A DNA stretch of 64,000 nt, taken from contig JBGUSX010000156.1 of the NCBI GenBank assembly GCA_045132775.1, forward strand, positions 1-64,000, written 5' to 3'. Each line of letters begins with the position of its first letter. Position 1 is the first letter of the stretch. The notes under the pieces are model-generated. The model was not told the DNA's origin, did no database searches, and was given only the letters and a program-made list of their open reading frames with translations. The stretch comes from SVTX01 sp045132775. GTDB lineage: Bacteria; Bacillota; Clostridia; Oscillospirales; CAG-272. Shown one piece after another: positions 7,256 through 16,498 of the stretch. Position numbers and translations under genes: made by a program.

Positions 7256-8209
7256 TCAAACCACTCGGCACCTTTTCTCGCCGCGCAGATATGCCTCGAT
7301 GTTGAGACAGATCTCCTCGCAGCATCTGACCCTCGCCTCGTACGAGCCCCAAGCCATGTGCGGCGTGAGAAAGACGTCGTCTCTACCCGCTATCCTGGCA
7401 AAAGGATGGTCCTCCGGGAAAGGCTCTTTGGAGTAAACGTCCACTCCAAGACCGCCAAGCCTGCCCTCAAGAATAGCCTCTGCCAATGCCTCCTCGTCGG
7501 TCACAGCACCCCTTGCCACGTTTATGAAAATAGCATCCTTTTTCATCAAAGCTATCCTCTCGCGGTTGATAAGTCCGCGCGTCCCGTCGTTGAGCGGAGT
7601 GTGCACGCTTATGATGTCCGATTCCCTGCAAAGCCTTTCTATATCAACGCATTCTGCGTCCTCAACAGGTGTCCTTTTATAGACGATAACGCGGCATCCG
7701 AGCGCCTCTGCGACCCTCGCCACCTGCTTGCCAATATTACCGTAACCCACGATTCCCCAGGTCTTTCCGTAGATCTCGTGGTACACGGGAACAAGGATAT
7801 TTGCACTGCTTCCGCGCGAATAAGTCCCGTCCGCAACTGACCTGTTGTACTCATTAAGATGGCAGATAAGCGACAAAGCCATAGAAAGAGTCAACTGCGC
7901 AACGTTCTGTGTAGAGTAACCGACCACATTGCAGACCGCAATTCCATTCTCGCGGCAGTATTCAAGATCGATATTATCATATCCCGTAGCAGTGACACAA
8001 ACGAGCTTAACCCTTTTGCAATAAGGCAAATTGTGTCTTCCCACCTTGAGCTTGTTTATAATGATCACGTCGCTGTCGCCCACGTTATTAACGAACTCGT
8101 CCTGCGAGGTCGACTTAAAAACGGTGAGCTTTCCGAACCTTTCAAACATCGAAAGATCAATGTCCGAGCCGATCGTAGCGGCATCAAGAAAAACGATATT
8201 TAAAGACAT
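7256..8209 (-). CDS. D-2-hydroxyacid dehydrogenase (NAD-dependent)
   Basis: The 317-residue protein has the full two-domain layout of the family (usual length 310-330). The Rossmann motif GYGNIG lies near residue 155, the conserved NVARGAVTDEEAL block supplies the substrate-binding arginine, and LTPHMAWGS holds the catalytic histidine, with a glutamate near VYSKEPF. Such enzymes reversibly reduce 2-keto acids, for example hydroxypyruvate or glyoxylate; the substrate cannot be read from sequence. It is the last gene of an operon with uronate isomerase: its ATG overlaps the stop of the preceding small gene (TAATG) and its SD is GGAGGAGG. A role next to sugar-acid catabolism is a contextual inference. 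Confidence 0.9.
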   Translation of the reverse strand: MSLNIVFLDAATIGSDIDLSMFERFGKLTVFKSTSQDEFVNNVGDSDVIIINKLKVGRHNLPYCKRVKLVCVTATGYDNIDLEYCRENGIAVCNVVGYSTQNVAQLTLSMALSLICHLNEYNRSVADGTYSRGSSANILVPVYHEIYGKTWGIVGYGNIGKQVARVAEALGCRVIVYKRTPVEDAECVDIERLCRESDIISVHTPLNDGTRGLINRERIALMKKDAIFINVARGAVTDEEALAEAILEGRLGGLGVDVYSKEPFPEDHPFARIAGRDDVFLTPHMAWGSYEARVRCCEEICLNIEAYLRGEKRCRVV

Positions 8210-8418
8210 TATGCCTCCTCCGCCTGCGCTTCTTCTGCCTCTTCTTCAGCCTCGATCTCCGCATATTTTTCTTCAAGAATAGCGGTTATTTCAGCCTCGA
8301 TCTCGGCTTCTTTTTTCTTTTCCTCGTCAAGCTTTTTCTTAATTACCAAAGCCGCCGCGCCGACCGCGCATGCAGCGGCAACAAATCCTAAAGTCTTGAA
8401 AACATTACACTTTTTCAT
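8209..8418 (-). CDS. Small membrane-anchored protein with acidic tail
   Basis: The 69-residue product has one hydrophobic segment (about residues 9-26, LGFVAAACAVGAAALVI), a lysine-rich stretch, then a long Glu/Ala-rich helix, probably a coiled coil (EAEIEAEITAILEEKYAEIEAEEE). A GGAG SD precedes the ATG. Its stop overlaps the start of the dehydrogenase gene, so the two are translated together. No known family is recognised; it may be a small scaffold or membrane tether. Confidence 0.7.
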   Translation of the reverse strand: MKKCNVFKTLGFVAAACAVGAAALVIKKKLDEEKKKEAEIEAEITAILEEKYAEIEAEEEAEEAQAEEA

Positions 8419-8444
8419 CTATGGTCTCCAAACAAATTGTTAAA

Positions 8445-9860
8445 TTAGATCTTAAAACCGAAGTAATTTACCGCGTTGTAAAGCGAGATCCTCTCAACGA
8501 TCTCCGCCGCTGCATCATAGTCGGGATAGAGTCCCTTCTCTACCCAATTTCCTATTATGTTACAAAGGATCCTGCGGAAATATTCGTGTCTGGGGTAGGA
8601 CATAAAGCTTCTCGAATCGGTGAGCATTCCAAGGAAATTGCCAAGAGAAGCAAGGTTTGCAAAGCTCTTCATCTGCGCTTCCATGCCGTCGATGTTGTCA
8701 TTGAACCACCAGCCGCTGCCCTGAACAACTGTGGGAGTGTTGCTTCCGTCGCCGCGGCAAAAGCTTCCGCAAAGAGTACCGACCGCCGCGTTGTCCGCAG
8801 GGTTAATAGGGTAAATTATAGTCTTGGGGAGAGCGTCGTTTTCCTGGAGATAGTTAAGGAGAGATGCCATATCCGCAATGCAGTTCTGCGCGTGAATGGT
8901 GTCGTAACCCGAGTCGGGACCGAGCTTTGCGAACATAGTTTTGTTAGGGTTACGGAGTACACCGTAGTGAAGCTGAAGGATCCAGCCGCGCTTTACGTAT
9001 TCGAGACCGAAGAATCTCATCATTTGAGTCTTCCAAAGCGCAAGCTCGTCCTCTGTTATCTCCGCGCCGTCTGTAGCAAGCGCCTTTTTGAATATCTCGT
9101 TTGCGTGATATACGTCGGGCTTTGCAAAAGGAATGTAGTTATCCATTCCGTGATCTGCGGTCTTACATCCGAGAGCTTCGAAACGGTCAAGAGAAACAAG
9201 ATAAGCCTTGCAAAGAGAGTCGTAATCGGTGATTTCAATTCCCGTGCTCTTGCCGAGGTTGGCAATGTATGCAACAATTCCCTTTCTCTCGATATTGAGA
9301 CCCTTGTCGGGACGGAATGCGGGAAGAACCTGAACCTCAAATCCCGACTCCTTGATCTCTTTGTGGTAATGGAGATCGTCTGCAGGATCGTCGGTCGTGC
9401 AAACGAGCTTTACACCGGAATTTTTGATGTAATCTCTTGCACCCCAGTTGTCCTTTGCGATCTTTTCGCGTGTGATATTCCAGATAGCCTCGCAATTTGC
9501 GCTGTTGATTGTTAGCTCGCAGTCAAAATATCTGCGAAGCTCAAGATGGCTCCAGTGATAAACGGGGTTGCCGATAAGAAGAGGCATAATGCGGCAGTAC
9601 TCGCTGAATTTTTCGAAATCAGACGCGTCACCCGTGATGTACTTCTCGTCAACACCGCAGGAGCGCATAGCTCTCCACTTGTAGTGGTCTGCGTAAAGCC
9701 AAAGCTCTGTAATGTTTGTGAATTTCTTATTCTCTGCAATCTCCGCAGGAACAAGGTGACAGTGGTAGTCGATTATTGGCAGTTTTGCCGCGTGCTCCTC
9801 GTAAAGCTTTGTCGCCGTAGGAGTTTCAAGAAGAAAGTCCTTATCCATAAATTTTTTCAT
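8445..9860 (-). CDS. uxaC: Uronate isomerase (glucuronate isomerase)
   Basis: This 471-residue protein matches uronate isomerase over its whole length (family about 465-475). It converts D-glucuronate to D-fructuronate and D-galacturonate to D-tagaturonate in the cytoplasm, the first step of hexuronate use. Visible hallmarks are the amidohydrolase metal motif IIDYHCHLVP near the N-terminus, the CTTDDPADDL block and KTADHGMD. The ATG at 9860 has GGAGG at ideal spacing; an in-frame ATG at 9893 lacks a good site. It heads the uxaC-small membrane protein-dehydrogenase operon. No uxuA/uxuB neighbours are present. Confidence 0.95.
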   Translation of the reverse strand: MKKFMDKDFLLETPTATKLYEEHAAKLPIIDYHCHLVPAEIAENKKFTNITELWLYADHYKWRAMRSCGVDEKYITGDASDFEKFSEYCRIMPLLIGNPVYHWSHLELRRYFDCELTINSANCEAIWNITREKIAKDNWGARDYIKNSGVKLVCTTDDPADDLHYHKEIKESGFEVQVLPAFRPDKGLNIERKGIVAYIANLGKSTGIEITDYDSLCKAYLVSLDRFEALGCKTADHGMDNYIPFAKPDVYHANEIFKKALATDGAEITEDELALWKTQMMRFFGLEYVKRGWILQLHYGVLRNPNKTMFAKLGPDSGYDTIHAQNCIADMASLLNYLQENDALPKTIIYPINPADNAAVGTLCGSFCRGDGSNTPTVVQGSGWWFNDNIDGMEAQMKSFANLASLGNFLGMLTDSRSFMSYPRHEYFRRILCNIIGNWVEKGLYPDYDAAAEIVERISLYNAVNYFGFKI

Positions 9861-9902
9861 AATTAAACCTCCGTTTTTGAAGTGAAATTTCATTACTGTA
9901 TT

Positions 9903-9931
9903 ATTTTAGCACATTTTTAAAACATTTTCAA
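9903..9931 (-). promoter_or_regulatory. Sigma-A promoter of the uxaC operon
   Basis: Minus-strand TTGAAA (9926-9931) and TAAAAT (9903-9908) are 17 bases apart, about 40 bases ahead of the start codon. Confidence 0.7.
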
Positions 9932-10077
9932 TGGATAAATCTCATTTTTGCAATAAAAAATAGCACTTTTGAGTTTTTTTACGAACAAAAACTGTAAATC
10001 ACATGCACTGTTTCGTCAAGGACGGACAAACACATTTCAACCTAAATCCAAATACATTACAAAATTTTAAAAAACTA

Positions 10078-10106
10078 TATACAAATCGGCAAAAATGTGG
10101 TAAAAT
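10078..10106 (+). promoter_or_regulatory. Probable promoter of the PHP phosphatase gene
   Basis: TATACA (10078-10083) and TAAAAT (10101-10106) have 17-base spacing and lie about 30 bases ahead of the ATG. The -35 is weak. Confidence 0.5.
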
Positions 10107-10136
10107 GGAGTTTGAATACGAAAATGTGAGGCAATT

Positions 10137-10961
10137 ATGTTTAAATGCGATTATCATACACACACTCATTTCTCTTTTGATGGGACGGGAACGCCTGACG
10201 AGCTTTGCGAAGCGGCGATCGCGCGCGGGGTCACCGACCTTGCGATAACCGATCACTTCGAATGCAACTGGCGAGCAGAGGCGGCATATCCCCCCTTTGA
10301 TGCGGAGGCGCATTACAAGGCTATTATATCCGCCAAAGAGAAATACAAAAGCAAGCTCAATCTTTCTTACGGCATCGAGATCGGTCAGTACGATCAGTAC
10401 CCCGAGGAGGCTAATAATCTGCTGAAAAAATACGATTTTGATTTTATTATCGGCTCACTACACAATCTCCGCGGTGCACTTGACTTTTACTATTGGGATT
10501 TCAACGCTATCTTCCGCGATATGAATCCGTCTTATCTCGGACACACGTTTGAGAAATACATTGACGAGCTATGCGAGATAGTTGACACCTTTGACGGAGT
10601 TGACACTATCGCGCATCTGACTTACATGTCACGTTACTGCGCGATCTCGGGCAATCATTACGATTTCACAAAGCACGCACAAAAAGCTGAAGAGCTTTTC
10701 AAAAAAATGATCGCAAAGGAAATTGCACTTGAGGTCAACGTCTCTACTCTTTGGAAAGGGCTTGGATTTGCTCTTCCCGACCGTGATTTCCTCTCTATTT
10801 ACCGTGAATGCGGCGGACGATTGGTTACAGTCGGTACCGATTCGCACGGTGCAGCCCAAATAGGCGAATGCATTGACGAAGGCTTTTCTCTTCTCCGTTC
10901 CGTTGGACTTAACGATATTTTAGTTGTAAGAAACGGCAAAAAAACAGTTATAAAAATCTGA
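10137..10961 (+). CDS. PHP-domain histidinol-phosphatase family protein (HisJ-like)
   Basis: The 274-residue protein begins with the PHP metal motif DYHTHTHFS, has ITDHFE further on, the central GSLHNLRG histidine, and VTVGTDSHG at the C-terminal end; these supply the tri-metal site of HisJ/HisK phosphatases. HisJ proteins dephosphorylate histidinol phosphate, the penultimate step of histidine synthesis. No his genes are nearby, so another phosphate ester is possible. It lies 18 bases upstream of the MutS-like gene and probably shares its transcript. Confidence 0.85.
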   Translation: MFKCDYHTHTHFSFDGTGTPDELCEAAIARGVTDLAITDHFECNWRAEAAYPPFDAEAHYKAIISAKEKYKSKLNLSYGIEIGQYDQYPEEANNLLKKYDFDFIIGSLHNLRGALDFYYWDFNAIFRDMNPSYLGHTFEKYIDELCEIVDTFDGVDTIAHLTYMSRYCAISGNHYDFTKHAQKAEELFKKMIAKEIALEVNVSTLWKGLGFALPDRDFLSIYRECGGRLVTVGTDSHGAAQIGECIDEGFSLLRSVGLNDILVVRNGKKTVIKI

Positions 10962-10979
10962 ATTTCGAAAGGACGAAAA

Positions 10980-12587
10980 ATGGATATTACTAATTTCAGT
11001 CTGCTTTTCCCCGATGAAAAAAGTAAAAATGATCATTTGGCGGGTGCTTCCCGTCCCGACGTTGATATGTACACTCTCAACGAGCTCGGTATGCTTGAGA
11101 TACTTGATCTCAAGAGCTCCGATCTCTCGGACTACCTCACTACCTCGCCTGCGGTAATGAAATACAGGCTCGAGGTCTTTTCGGATATGATGAACTGTCC
11201 CGAGCTATCCGAGACGCTCGAAAAGCTGATCCCCGTTCTCACCGACGTTACTGAGCTTCGCAGGCTTGAGGCTGACAGTCAGAGCGATGATTATCTTTCA
11301 AGTATTACCGAAATTGAGCTTTATATTTCTTGCATTGAGATTCTCTACAACGGGTTCAAGAATATTAAGGACAGGCTTCAAAGCCGTGCGTTCTCTCTCT
11401 TTGCCCAAAGGATCTCCGAGCTTGCAGAGTCCGACTATTACAAGGACCTCAACGAAAAGCTTAGCGAGCTTACCAAGCGCGTTCGTGAGATCAAGAGCGT
11501 TTCTATCGGTGTAAATCTTGATGCACAGCTCCGCCCCTCTTACGCGGGTGTTCTTTCTGTCAATGCCGAGCCCTTTAAGTCCGGTGACACTATTGACAAA
11601 ATACTTCGTCTCAATTTCAAGGACGATGACTACACCTGCATTGCAAATCTCGTGCCATTTGGCAAGAGTCAATCCGATAATCAGAGAACTGCTCTGTCCA
11701 CCGCGTTCAATTCTGCGATAAACGAGGTTTACCGCACGTCGCTTAAATCCTGGAAAAAGATCGTTCATTCCTACGTGCTTGAGAACACTGATTTTCTTCT
11801 CGCGCTTATGCCCGAAATTGAATTTGTCGTCAAGGGCACCGAGATGCTCAACCGTCTCAAAGCTCGCGGCTGTGATCTTTGCACTCCAGAGATTTCCCCT
11901 ATGGATCCCCCTGCTTTCAACGCGTGCGAGCTCTACAACCCCGTAGTTGCGCTCAAGCTCGGCGAGGGCGAGGAGATCGTAGCAAATGACGTAAGCTTTA
12001 ACAAAGATGATGCGCTGATCTACGTTCTGACGGGTCCAAACCGCGGAGGAAAGTCGGTTGTTACCTGCGCTATGGGTCTTGCCGCTACTATGATGCAGCT
12101 TGGTATGTTCGTTCCTGCCAAGAGTGCCTCTATAAGTCCTGCGGATGCGATATACACTCATTTCCCCACGGGTGCTGACGACACCATTGACAAGGGTCGA
12201 CTCGGCGAGGAATGTGCGCGTCTTGGCGAGATATTCGACAGTGTTACCGAGCACAGCCTTGTTCTGCTTGACGAGTCATTCTCTTCAACCGGCTCTTACG
12301 AGGGTTCATACATTGCCGCCGAGGTGCTTTCGGGTATGAGCATGGTCGGTTGCCGTTGTCTCTTCGCAACTCACCTTCACGAGCTTGCGGCAGAGATCGA
12401 TCGCATCAATGCCGATTCGCAGAAAAACGGCGGGGTGAAGATAGACACTCTTGTTGCCGGAATTGAGGAAGGCAGAAGATCCTTCAAGATCTATCGCGCA
12501 AAGCCCGACGGAAAGAGCTATGCGCGAGATATAGCTGACAGATACGGTCTGACCTACGAAAATATACTTAAGAAGATAGGCAAATAA
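10980..12587 (+). CDS. Short MutS-family ATPase (core and ATPase domains only)
   Basis: The 535-residue protein has helical core domains over about 1-320 and a MutS domain V at the C-terminal end. GPNRGGKS (352-359) is the Walker A, with R in place of the usual M; LVLLDESFSSTGS around D431/E432 is the Walker B; FATHLHEL follows. The mismatch-recognition and connector domains of MutS1 are absent, as in the small MutS-like groups of Firmicutes whose function is poorly known. It follows the PHP gene closely with a GAAAGGA SD. MutS1 and MutS2 are both encoded elsewhere in the window, so this is a third, non-redundant type. Confidence 0.85.
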   Translation: MDITNFSLLFPDEKSKNDHLAGASRPDVDMYTLNELGMLEILDLKSSDLSDYLTTSPAVMKYRLEVFSDMMNCPELSETLEKLIPVLTDVTELRRLEADSQSDDYLSSITEIELYISCIEILYNGFKNIKDRLQSRAFSLFAQRISELAESDYYKDLNEKLSELTKRVREIKSVSIGVNLDAQLRPSYAGVLSVNAEPFKSGDTIDKILRLNFKDDDYTCIANLVPFGKSQSDNQRTALSTAFNSAINEVYRTSLKSWKKIVHSYVLENTDFLLALMPEIEFVVKGTEMLNRLKARGCDLCTPEISPMDPPAFNACELYNPVVALKLGEGEEIVANDVSFNKDDALIYVLTGPNRGGKSVVTCAMGLAATMMQLGMFVPAKSASISPADAIYTHFPTGADDTIDKGRLGEECARLGEIFDSVTEHSLVLLDESFSSTGSYEGSYIAAEVLSGMSMVGCRCLFATHLHELAAEIDRINADSQKNGGVKIDTLVAGIEEGRRSFKIYRAKPDGKSYARDIADRYGLTYENILKKIGK

Positions 12588-12593
12588 CGTTAA

Positions 12594-12765
12594 AGGGGCT
12601 ACGTCATTTGCGTAGCCCCTGCGCACAAAAGCCGACGGTAGGCTTTTGTGAAGCGCGGAATTTGCGGTTTTTGCCTGTAAAACAGGCAAAAATTGCGGTG
12701 TTTAGCCGCAAAGCAAAAACGACGGGGGTGAGTACCAAATGCATTTTTGCATTTGACTCACCCCC
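12594..12765. terminator. Hairpin cluster between convergent genes, ending in a large stem
   Basis: Five hairpins follow one another: AGGGGCTACG/CGTAGCCCCT (12594-12620), CACAAAAGCC/GGCTTTTGTG (12624-12650), TTTTTGCCTG/CAGGCAAAAA (12668-12692), TTGCGG/CCGCAA (12693-12711) and a long bipartite stem GGGGGTGAGT plus AAATGCA with their complements (12724-12765). The interval separates convergent genes. The first and last stems probably terminate the two transcripts, although classical T-runs are weak. Confidence 0.65.
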
Positions 12766-12772
12766 TTATTTC

Positions 12773-14134
12773 TTATTTGTTGATCAACTGCATCGTTTTA
12801 TTGAGCAGCTTTGCCATATCTCCTCTTGTTACGGTCTCGTTTGCTCCGACCGTTTTGTCGGGAAATTCGAGTATCCCAAGAGTATAGAGAGATTCTATTG
12901 CCGCGCTTGACCAGGACGGGATCGCATCTGCATCCGCAAATGCAGGGGTTACGTCGGGCTTTGCATAGCCGATCATATTACTGATTATCACTGCCGCCTC
13001 GGAGAGCTTTATTTTTTCGTTGGGCTTGAAATATATCTCTCCGTCAGACTTCGTTCCGCTTATATAGCCCTTAGAATAGGCAAGAGATATATACCCTTTC
13101 ATCTCGGGACTGATATCTTCATCGTCGGCAAATCCCGTGTCCTTTACCTCGGGAACGCTCTTTATTCCGATCGCGTTCATTGCCGTCACAACGAGCTCGG
13201 CTCTGCTTACTTCTCTATCCGCCTCGAAGTAGAAATAGTCTCCTACCTGCACTCCGTTCATCAGTCCCTTTTCGGTCACCGCGAGTGCGTGGCTATAAAG
13301 CTCGTTGTCAATCATATCACTGTAGACCGTGGAGGTTCTTTGTGCGTTTACCTCGATAGTCACTCTTGCCGCAGAGCTATAATTCCCGTATTTGTCTCTG
13401 ACCACGTAGACAAAGCTGTCCTCTCCCGTATAGTTTCCTATGGGGGAATACGTATAGGTTCCGAGCTTCTTGTCGGTAAGTGTCAGTATTCCGTGGGCAG
13501 GATAGTCAACAATCTCATACGTGAGCTCGTCGTCCTCGGGGTCGTATGCGGAGAGCACTCCTCCGATCTTGATGCCCTTGTACGTTTCATTATTGAGCGA
13601 GATATATGATGCGGTTTTCACTGTGGGTGAATAGTTTACCGAATCTATCATGAAGATATTGCATACCATCTCATAAGCGCTTCCGTTCACTGTAAACTTA
13701 AAACTTGCGGAACGTCCGACACCTCCTGCGGCTTCCTCGTAAGTCATCAGTGCGATATCGCTCGCGCTAAGGCTCTGCCCGACCGACACTCCATTGCTGC
13801 CTATATACAGAGCTCCGCAAGAGATGTCAGGCAACTCTGTAACGGTGATCTTATCGATCTGCCCGAGGTTCATTGCACACGCAAATCTGTCCGCTGAAAA
13901 ATTAAGAGCGTTTCCCTTTATTCCTGCTACCGCCATTTGATTTTGATTAGCTATAACGTCAAGAGCGCAGGAAACAGTGTTTTGCTCGCTCGCAATAACG
14001 TTTGCACCCGTGGAAATCAAGGAATGCAGTGCGGAGCTCTGTCCGTCATCCTCTGCGGCAACGGCTGTACACATAAGAGTGCACGCAAGTGCGCCTGCAA
14101 ACAAAAAAATAAATAATTTGGTTATACCCTTCAT
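12773..14134 (-). CDS. Secreted S-layer homology (SLH) protein with Ig/cadherin-like domain
   Basis: The 453-residue protein has a signal peptide (FIFLFAGALACTLMCTAVA, cleavage near residue 26). A cadherin/VCBS-like domain at about 185-265 contains AYDPEDDELTYEIVDYPAHG and GEDSFVYVVRDKYGN. The C-terminal 170 residues hold SLH repeats (SRAELVVTAMNAIG, FADDEDISPEMKGYISLAYSKGYISG, TRGDMAKLLNK). SLH domains bind secondary cell-wall polymers, so it is probably displayed on the cell surface. GGGAGGATGCT precedes the ATG. The ligand of the N-terminal 180 residues is unknown. Confidence 0.88.
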   Translation of the reverse strand: MKGITKLFIFLFAGALACTLMCTAVAAEDDGQSSALHSLISTGANVIASEQNTVSCALDVIANQNQMAVAGIKGNALNFSADRFACAMNLGQIDKITVTELPDISCGALYIGSNGVSVGQSLSASDIALMTYEEAAGGVGRSASFKFTVNGSAYEMVCNIFMIDSVNYSPTVKTASYISLNNETYKGIKIGGVLSAYDPEDDELTYEIVDYPAHGILTLTDKKLGTYTYSPIGNYTGEDSFVYVVRDKYGNYSSAARVTIEVNAQRTSTVYSDMIDNELYSHALAVTEKGLMNGVQVGDYFYFEADREVSRAELVVTAMNAIGIKSVPEVKDTGFADDEDISPEMKGYISLAYSKGYISGTKSDGEIYFKPNEKIKLSEAAVIISNMIGYAKPDVTPAFADADAIPSWSSAAIESLYTLGILEFPDKTVGANETVTRGDMAKLLNKTMQLINK

Positions 14135-14266
14135 AGCATCCTCCCGAAAAATTCATCTGTAAAATTATATTTTCGGTGTTTTCCAAATATTACGCGGTCT
14201 GCCTTTATTTTACCTGTTTATTTTTGAAACAAGTTACAAATTATTCGCACTTTTCCATCTTTCGTG

Positions 14267-14275
14267 TGGTATAAT
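14267..14275 (+). promoter_or_regulatory. Extended -10 promoter of the pseudouridine synthase gene
   Basis: TGGTATAAT provides a consensus -10 (14270-14275) with the TGn extension. No good -35 is seen at 17 bases. It lies 28 bases upstream of the start codon. Confidence 0.5.
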
Positions 14276-14302
14276 CAGTATATATCTTTTTCGGGGGGCA
14301 AA

Positions 14303-15256
14303 ATGGACTTTATTATTTCTAAAGAGGACTCAGGGCGAACGGTTCTCTCTTTTTTGAAAAATAAAATTAAAATATCACGCTCTGCTCTTGCCTCTCTTAA
14401 AAGGATCGAGGACGGGATATGCGCGAACGAAAATCACGTTACGGTACGCTACGTGCTTTGCGAGGGTGACGTTCTTTCAATTCGCGAAAAGGATTCGTTT
14501 GACGACGTAAACGACGCGGTCGAGCCACACAGTATTCCTCTTGATGTTATTCTTGAAACGAGCGATCTTTTTTTGATCGACAAGCCGCCTTATATGCCCA
14601 CTCATCCTTCGCACAATCACACCGATGATACCCTTGCAAACGCGATTGCCCATATCTACAAAGAACGCGAAGAGCCTCTTGTTTTCCGTCCTATAGGCAG
14701 GCTTGACAGAAATACGAGCGGGATCTCTCTTGTGGCTAAGCACGCTATTTCGGCTTCTTTTCTCCACTATGCAAAGACTCACGGAATGATAAAAAAGAAA
14801 TACGTTGCCTTGCTTGAGGGAAGGATCTGTTCCGACAGCGATTGGCACACCACCACAACGTATATGAAGCGCATGGAGGAAAGTGTTATCGTCAGGTGTG
14901 TCGGTGATGAATCCGACCCCGACTCCTTTATTTCGATAACACATTGGAGGGTGTTGTTTGCAAATGACAACATTAGTTTGGTCGAGGCAATACCCGAGAC
15001 CGGACGGACGCATCAGCTGAGAGTTCATTTTGCACATTTGGGTCATCCTATGATCGGTGACGATATATACGGTCAGGAAAGCGAGCTTATCGGCCGGCAC
15101 GCGCTCCACGCATACAGTCTCTCGCTCCCTCTTCCGTATGAGGAGAAAATACATACGTTCGTGTCAATGCCTCCCGAGGATATGTCAAAGTGCTTTTTGG
15201 CACTCAGCGGAATTTCTCTTGAAGATATAATACCAAAAGAAAAGGAAAATACATGA
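14303..15256 (+). CDS. RluA-family rRNA/tRNA pseudouridine synthase
   Basis: The 317-residue protein contains an S4-like N-terminal region and the RluA catalytic core. PIGRLDRNTSGISLVAKH carries the catalytic aspartate, and TGRTHQLRVHFAHLGHPMIGDDIYG is the conserved C-terminal block. It converts specific uridines in structured RNA to pseudouridine; the target is not predictable. The ATG at 14303 has a GGGGGG SD; an in-frame start at 14264 would overlap the promoter. Its stop overlaps the next start (ATGA), so the two genes are co-translated. Confidence 0.92.
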   Translation: MDFIISKEDSGRTVLSFLKNKIKISRSALASLKRIEDGICANENHVTVRYVLCEGDVLSIREKDSFDDVNDAVEPHSIPLDVILETSDLFLIDKPPYMPTHPSHNHTDDTLANAIAHIYKEREEPLVFRPIGRLDRNTSGISLVAKHAISASFLHYAKTHGMIKKKYVALLEGRICSDSDWHTTTTYMKRMEESVIVRCVGDESDPDSFISITHWRVLFANDNISLVEAIPETGRTHQLRVHFAHLGHPMIGDDIYGQESELIGRHALHAYSLSLPLPYEEKIHTFVSMPPEDMSKCFLALSGISLEDIIPKEKENT

Positions 15257-16464
15257 AAAAAGAAAAGAAAAAAGCTCCCGTATCGTCGATAGATACCGAG
15301 CAGATAATCAATACTGCGGAATATGATGCTCTCCCACCCGAAGAAAAGGTGCTTTGGGCAAAAATTCATCCCAAATATGAAAAAATACCGCTATGGAGCA
15401 AGATTTCACTTATTTTGCTTGCATTATCGGTTATTGTGTACATTCTGATATGTGTTTCTACGCCTTTTGCTGATTTTTTTAATAAGTACGTAAGCGGTGC
15501 GCTTCGGTTTATCCTTGCACAGATAACGAGCATAATTCCGTTTTCGATCGCTGAATCCGTGATACTGCTGATTCCCGTAATATTGTTCCTGATAATCCGA
15601 TACGTATGGAAATACAGGTGCAATACAAGACGCTCGACTATGGTGACCGTTGTCTGCATACTGTCTGTTGCTTCTCTATTTGTTTCGGGATTCGTTCTGA
15701 TTTTCTCCGCAGGATATCGCACGACCGAGCTTGACGAAAAGCTTGGTATAGAGACCCAGCCGATTGGTAAATATGATCTTTATAATTCATCGGTATATCT
15801 TGCGGAAGAGATAAACAAGCTTGCTCCCGAGATAGAATACGATGTAGATGGTTTTTCGGTTATGCCATATTCGATGAGCGAGATGAACACAAAGCTTCTT
15901 GAGGCTTATGACAAATTCTGTGAGAAAAACAAGTTTCTCAACAACTTCCCAAGCCGCCTCAAGCCCGTGCTTATGAGCGAAGGAATGTCTTACGCTCACA
16001 TAACCGGAGTCTATACGTTCTTTACGGGTGAGTCAAATCTCAACGTTGGTTTCCCCGATTACACGATACCTTACACTGCCGCGCACGAGCTCGCTCACCA
16101 AAGAGGAATTGCCCGTGAGGACGAGGCAAATATGATCGCATTTCTTGTCTGCATGGAATCAGATGACACATATATCAGATACTGTGCGTACGTGAATATG
16201 TACGAATACGTTGCAAACGCACTATACAAAGCAGACAAGGAGCTTTTCAAAAAGGCTGACGAAAATCTTGCTCGCGAGGTTTATACCGAGCAGGTAGCAT
16301 ACAGCAAATTCTTCAAAAAATACCAAAAATCCGTGACGAGTCAGATAAGCGGTACGGTCAACGATATTTACCTTCAATCTCAAGGTACTGTGGGTAAAAA
16401 AAGCTACGGAATGGTCGTTGATATAACGGTCGCATATCTTAAAGATCTCGGTCATATAGAATAA
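15253..16464 (+). CDS. DUF3810 membrane zinc-metalloprotease-like protein
   Basis: The 403-residue protein has about three membrane segments within residues 45-155, then a soluble domain with HELAHQRG, an HExxH zinc-protease motif, followed by REDEANMIAFLVCMES with the glutamate expected as third ligand. This pattern defines DUF3810 proteins, whose substrate is unknown. The active site would face outside if the topology is as drawn. It overlaps the upstream pseudouridine synthase by four bases. Confidence 0.85.
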   Translation: MKKEKKKAPVSSIDTEQIINTAEYDALPPEEKVLWAKIHPKYEKIPLWSKISLILLALSVIVYILICVSTPFADFFNKYVSGALRFILAQITSIIPFSIAESVILLIPVILFLIIRYVWKYRCNTRRSTMVTVVCILSVASLFVSGFVLIFSAGYRTTELDEKLGIETQPIGKYDLYNSSVYLAEEINKLAPEIEYDVDGFSVMPYSMSEMNTKLLEAYDKFCEKNKFLNNFPSRLKPVLMSEGMSYAHITGVYTFFTGESNLNVGFPDYTIPYTAAHELAHQRGIAREDEANMIAFLVCMESDDTYIRYCAYVNMYEYVANALYKADKELFKKADENLAREVYTEQVAYSKFFKKYQKSVTSQISGTVNDIYLQSQGTVGKKSYGMVVDITVAYLKDLGHIE

Positions 16465-16498
16465 AAATATCCGCCGACAGCTATCGGCGGATATTTTT
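16465..16498. terminator. Bidirectional terminator between convergent genes
   Basis: AAAATATCCGCCGA and TCGGCGGATATTTT form a stem around CAGCTA, with A/T runs on both sides. It serves the DUF3810 gene and the convergent sugar isomerase gene, whose stop codon lies at its edge. Confidence 0.85.

Noticed and set aside
8421..9515. Plus-strand open frame of 364 codons opposite uxaC
   Set aside because: uxaC on the minus strand is a full-length recognised enzyme; the opposite frame has no SD or motif.
11298..12254. Minus-strand frame of 318 codons opposite the MutS-like gene
   Set aside because: It mirrors the codon pattern of the real gene and shows no recognisable protein features.
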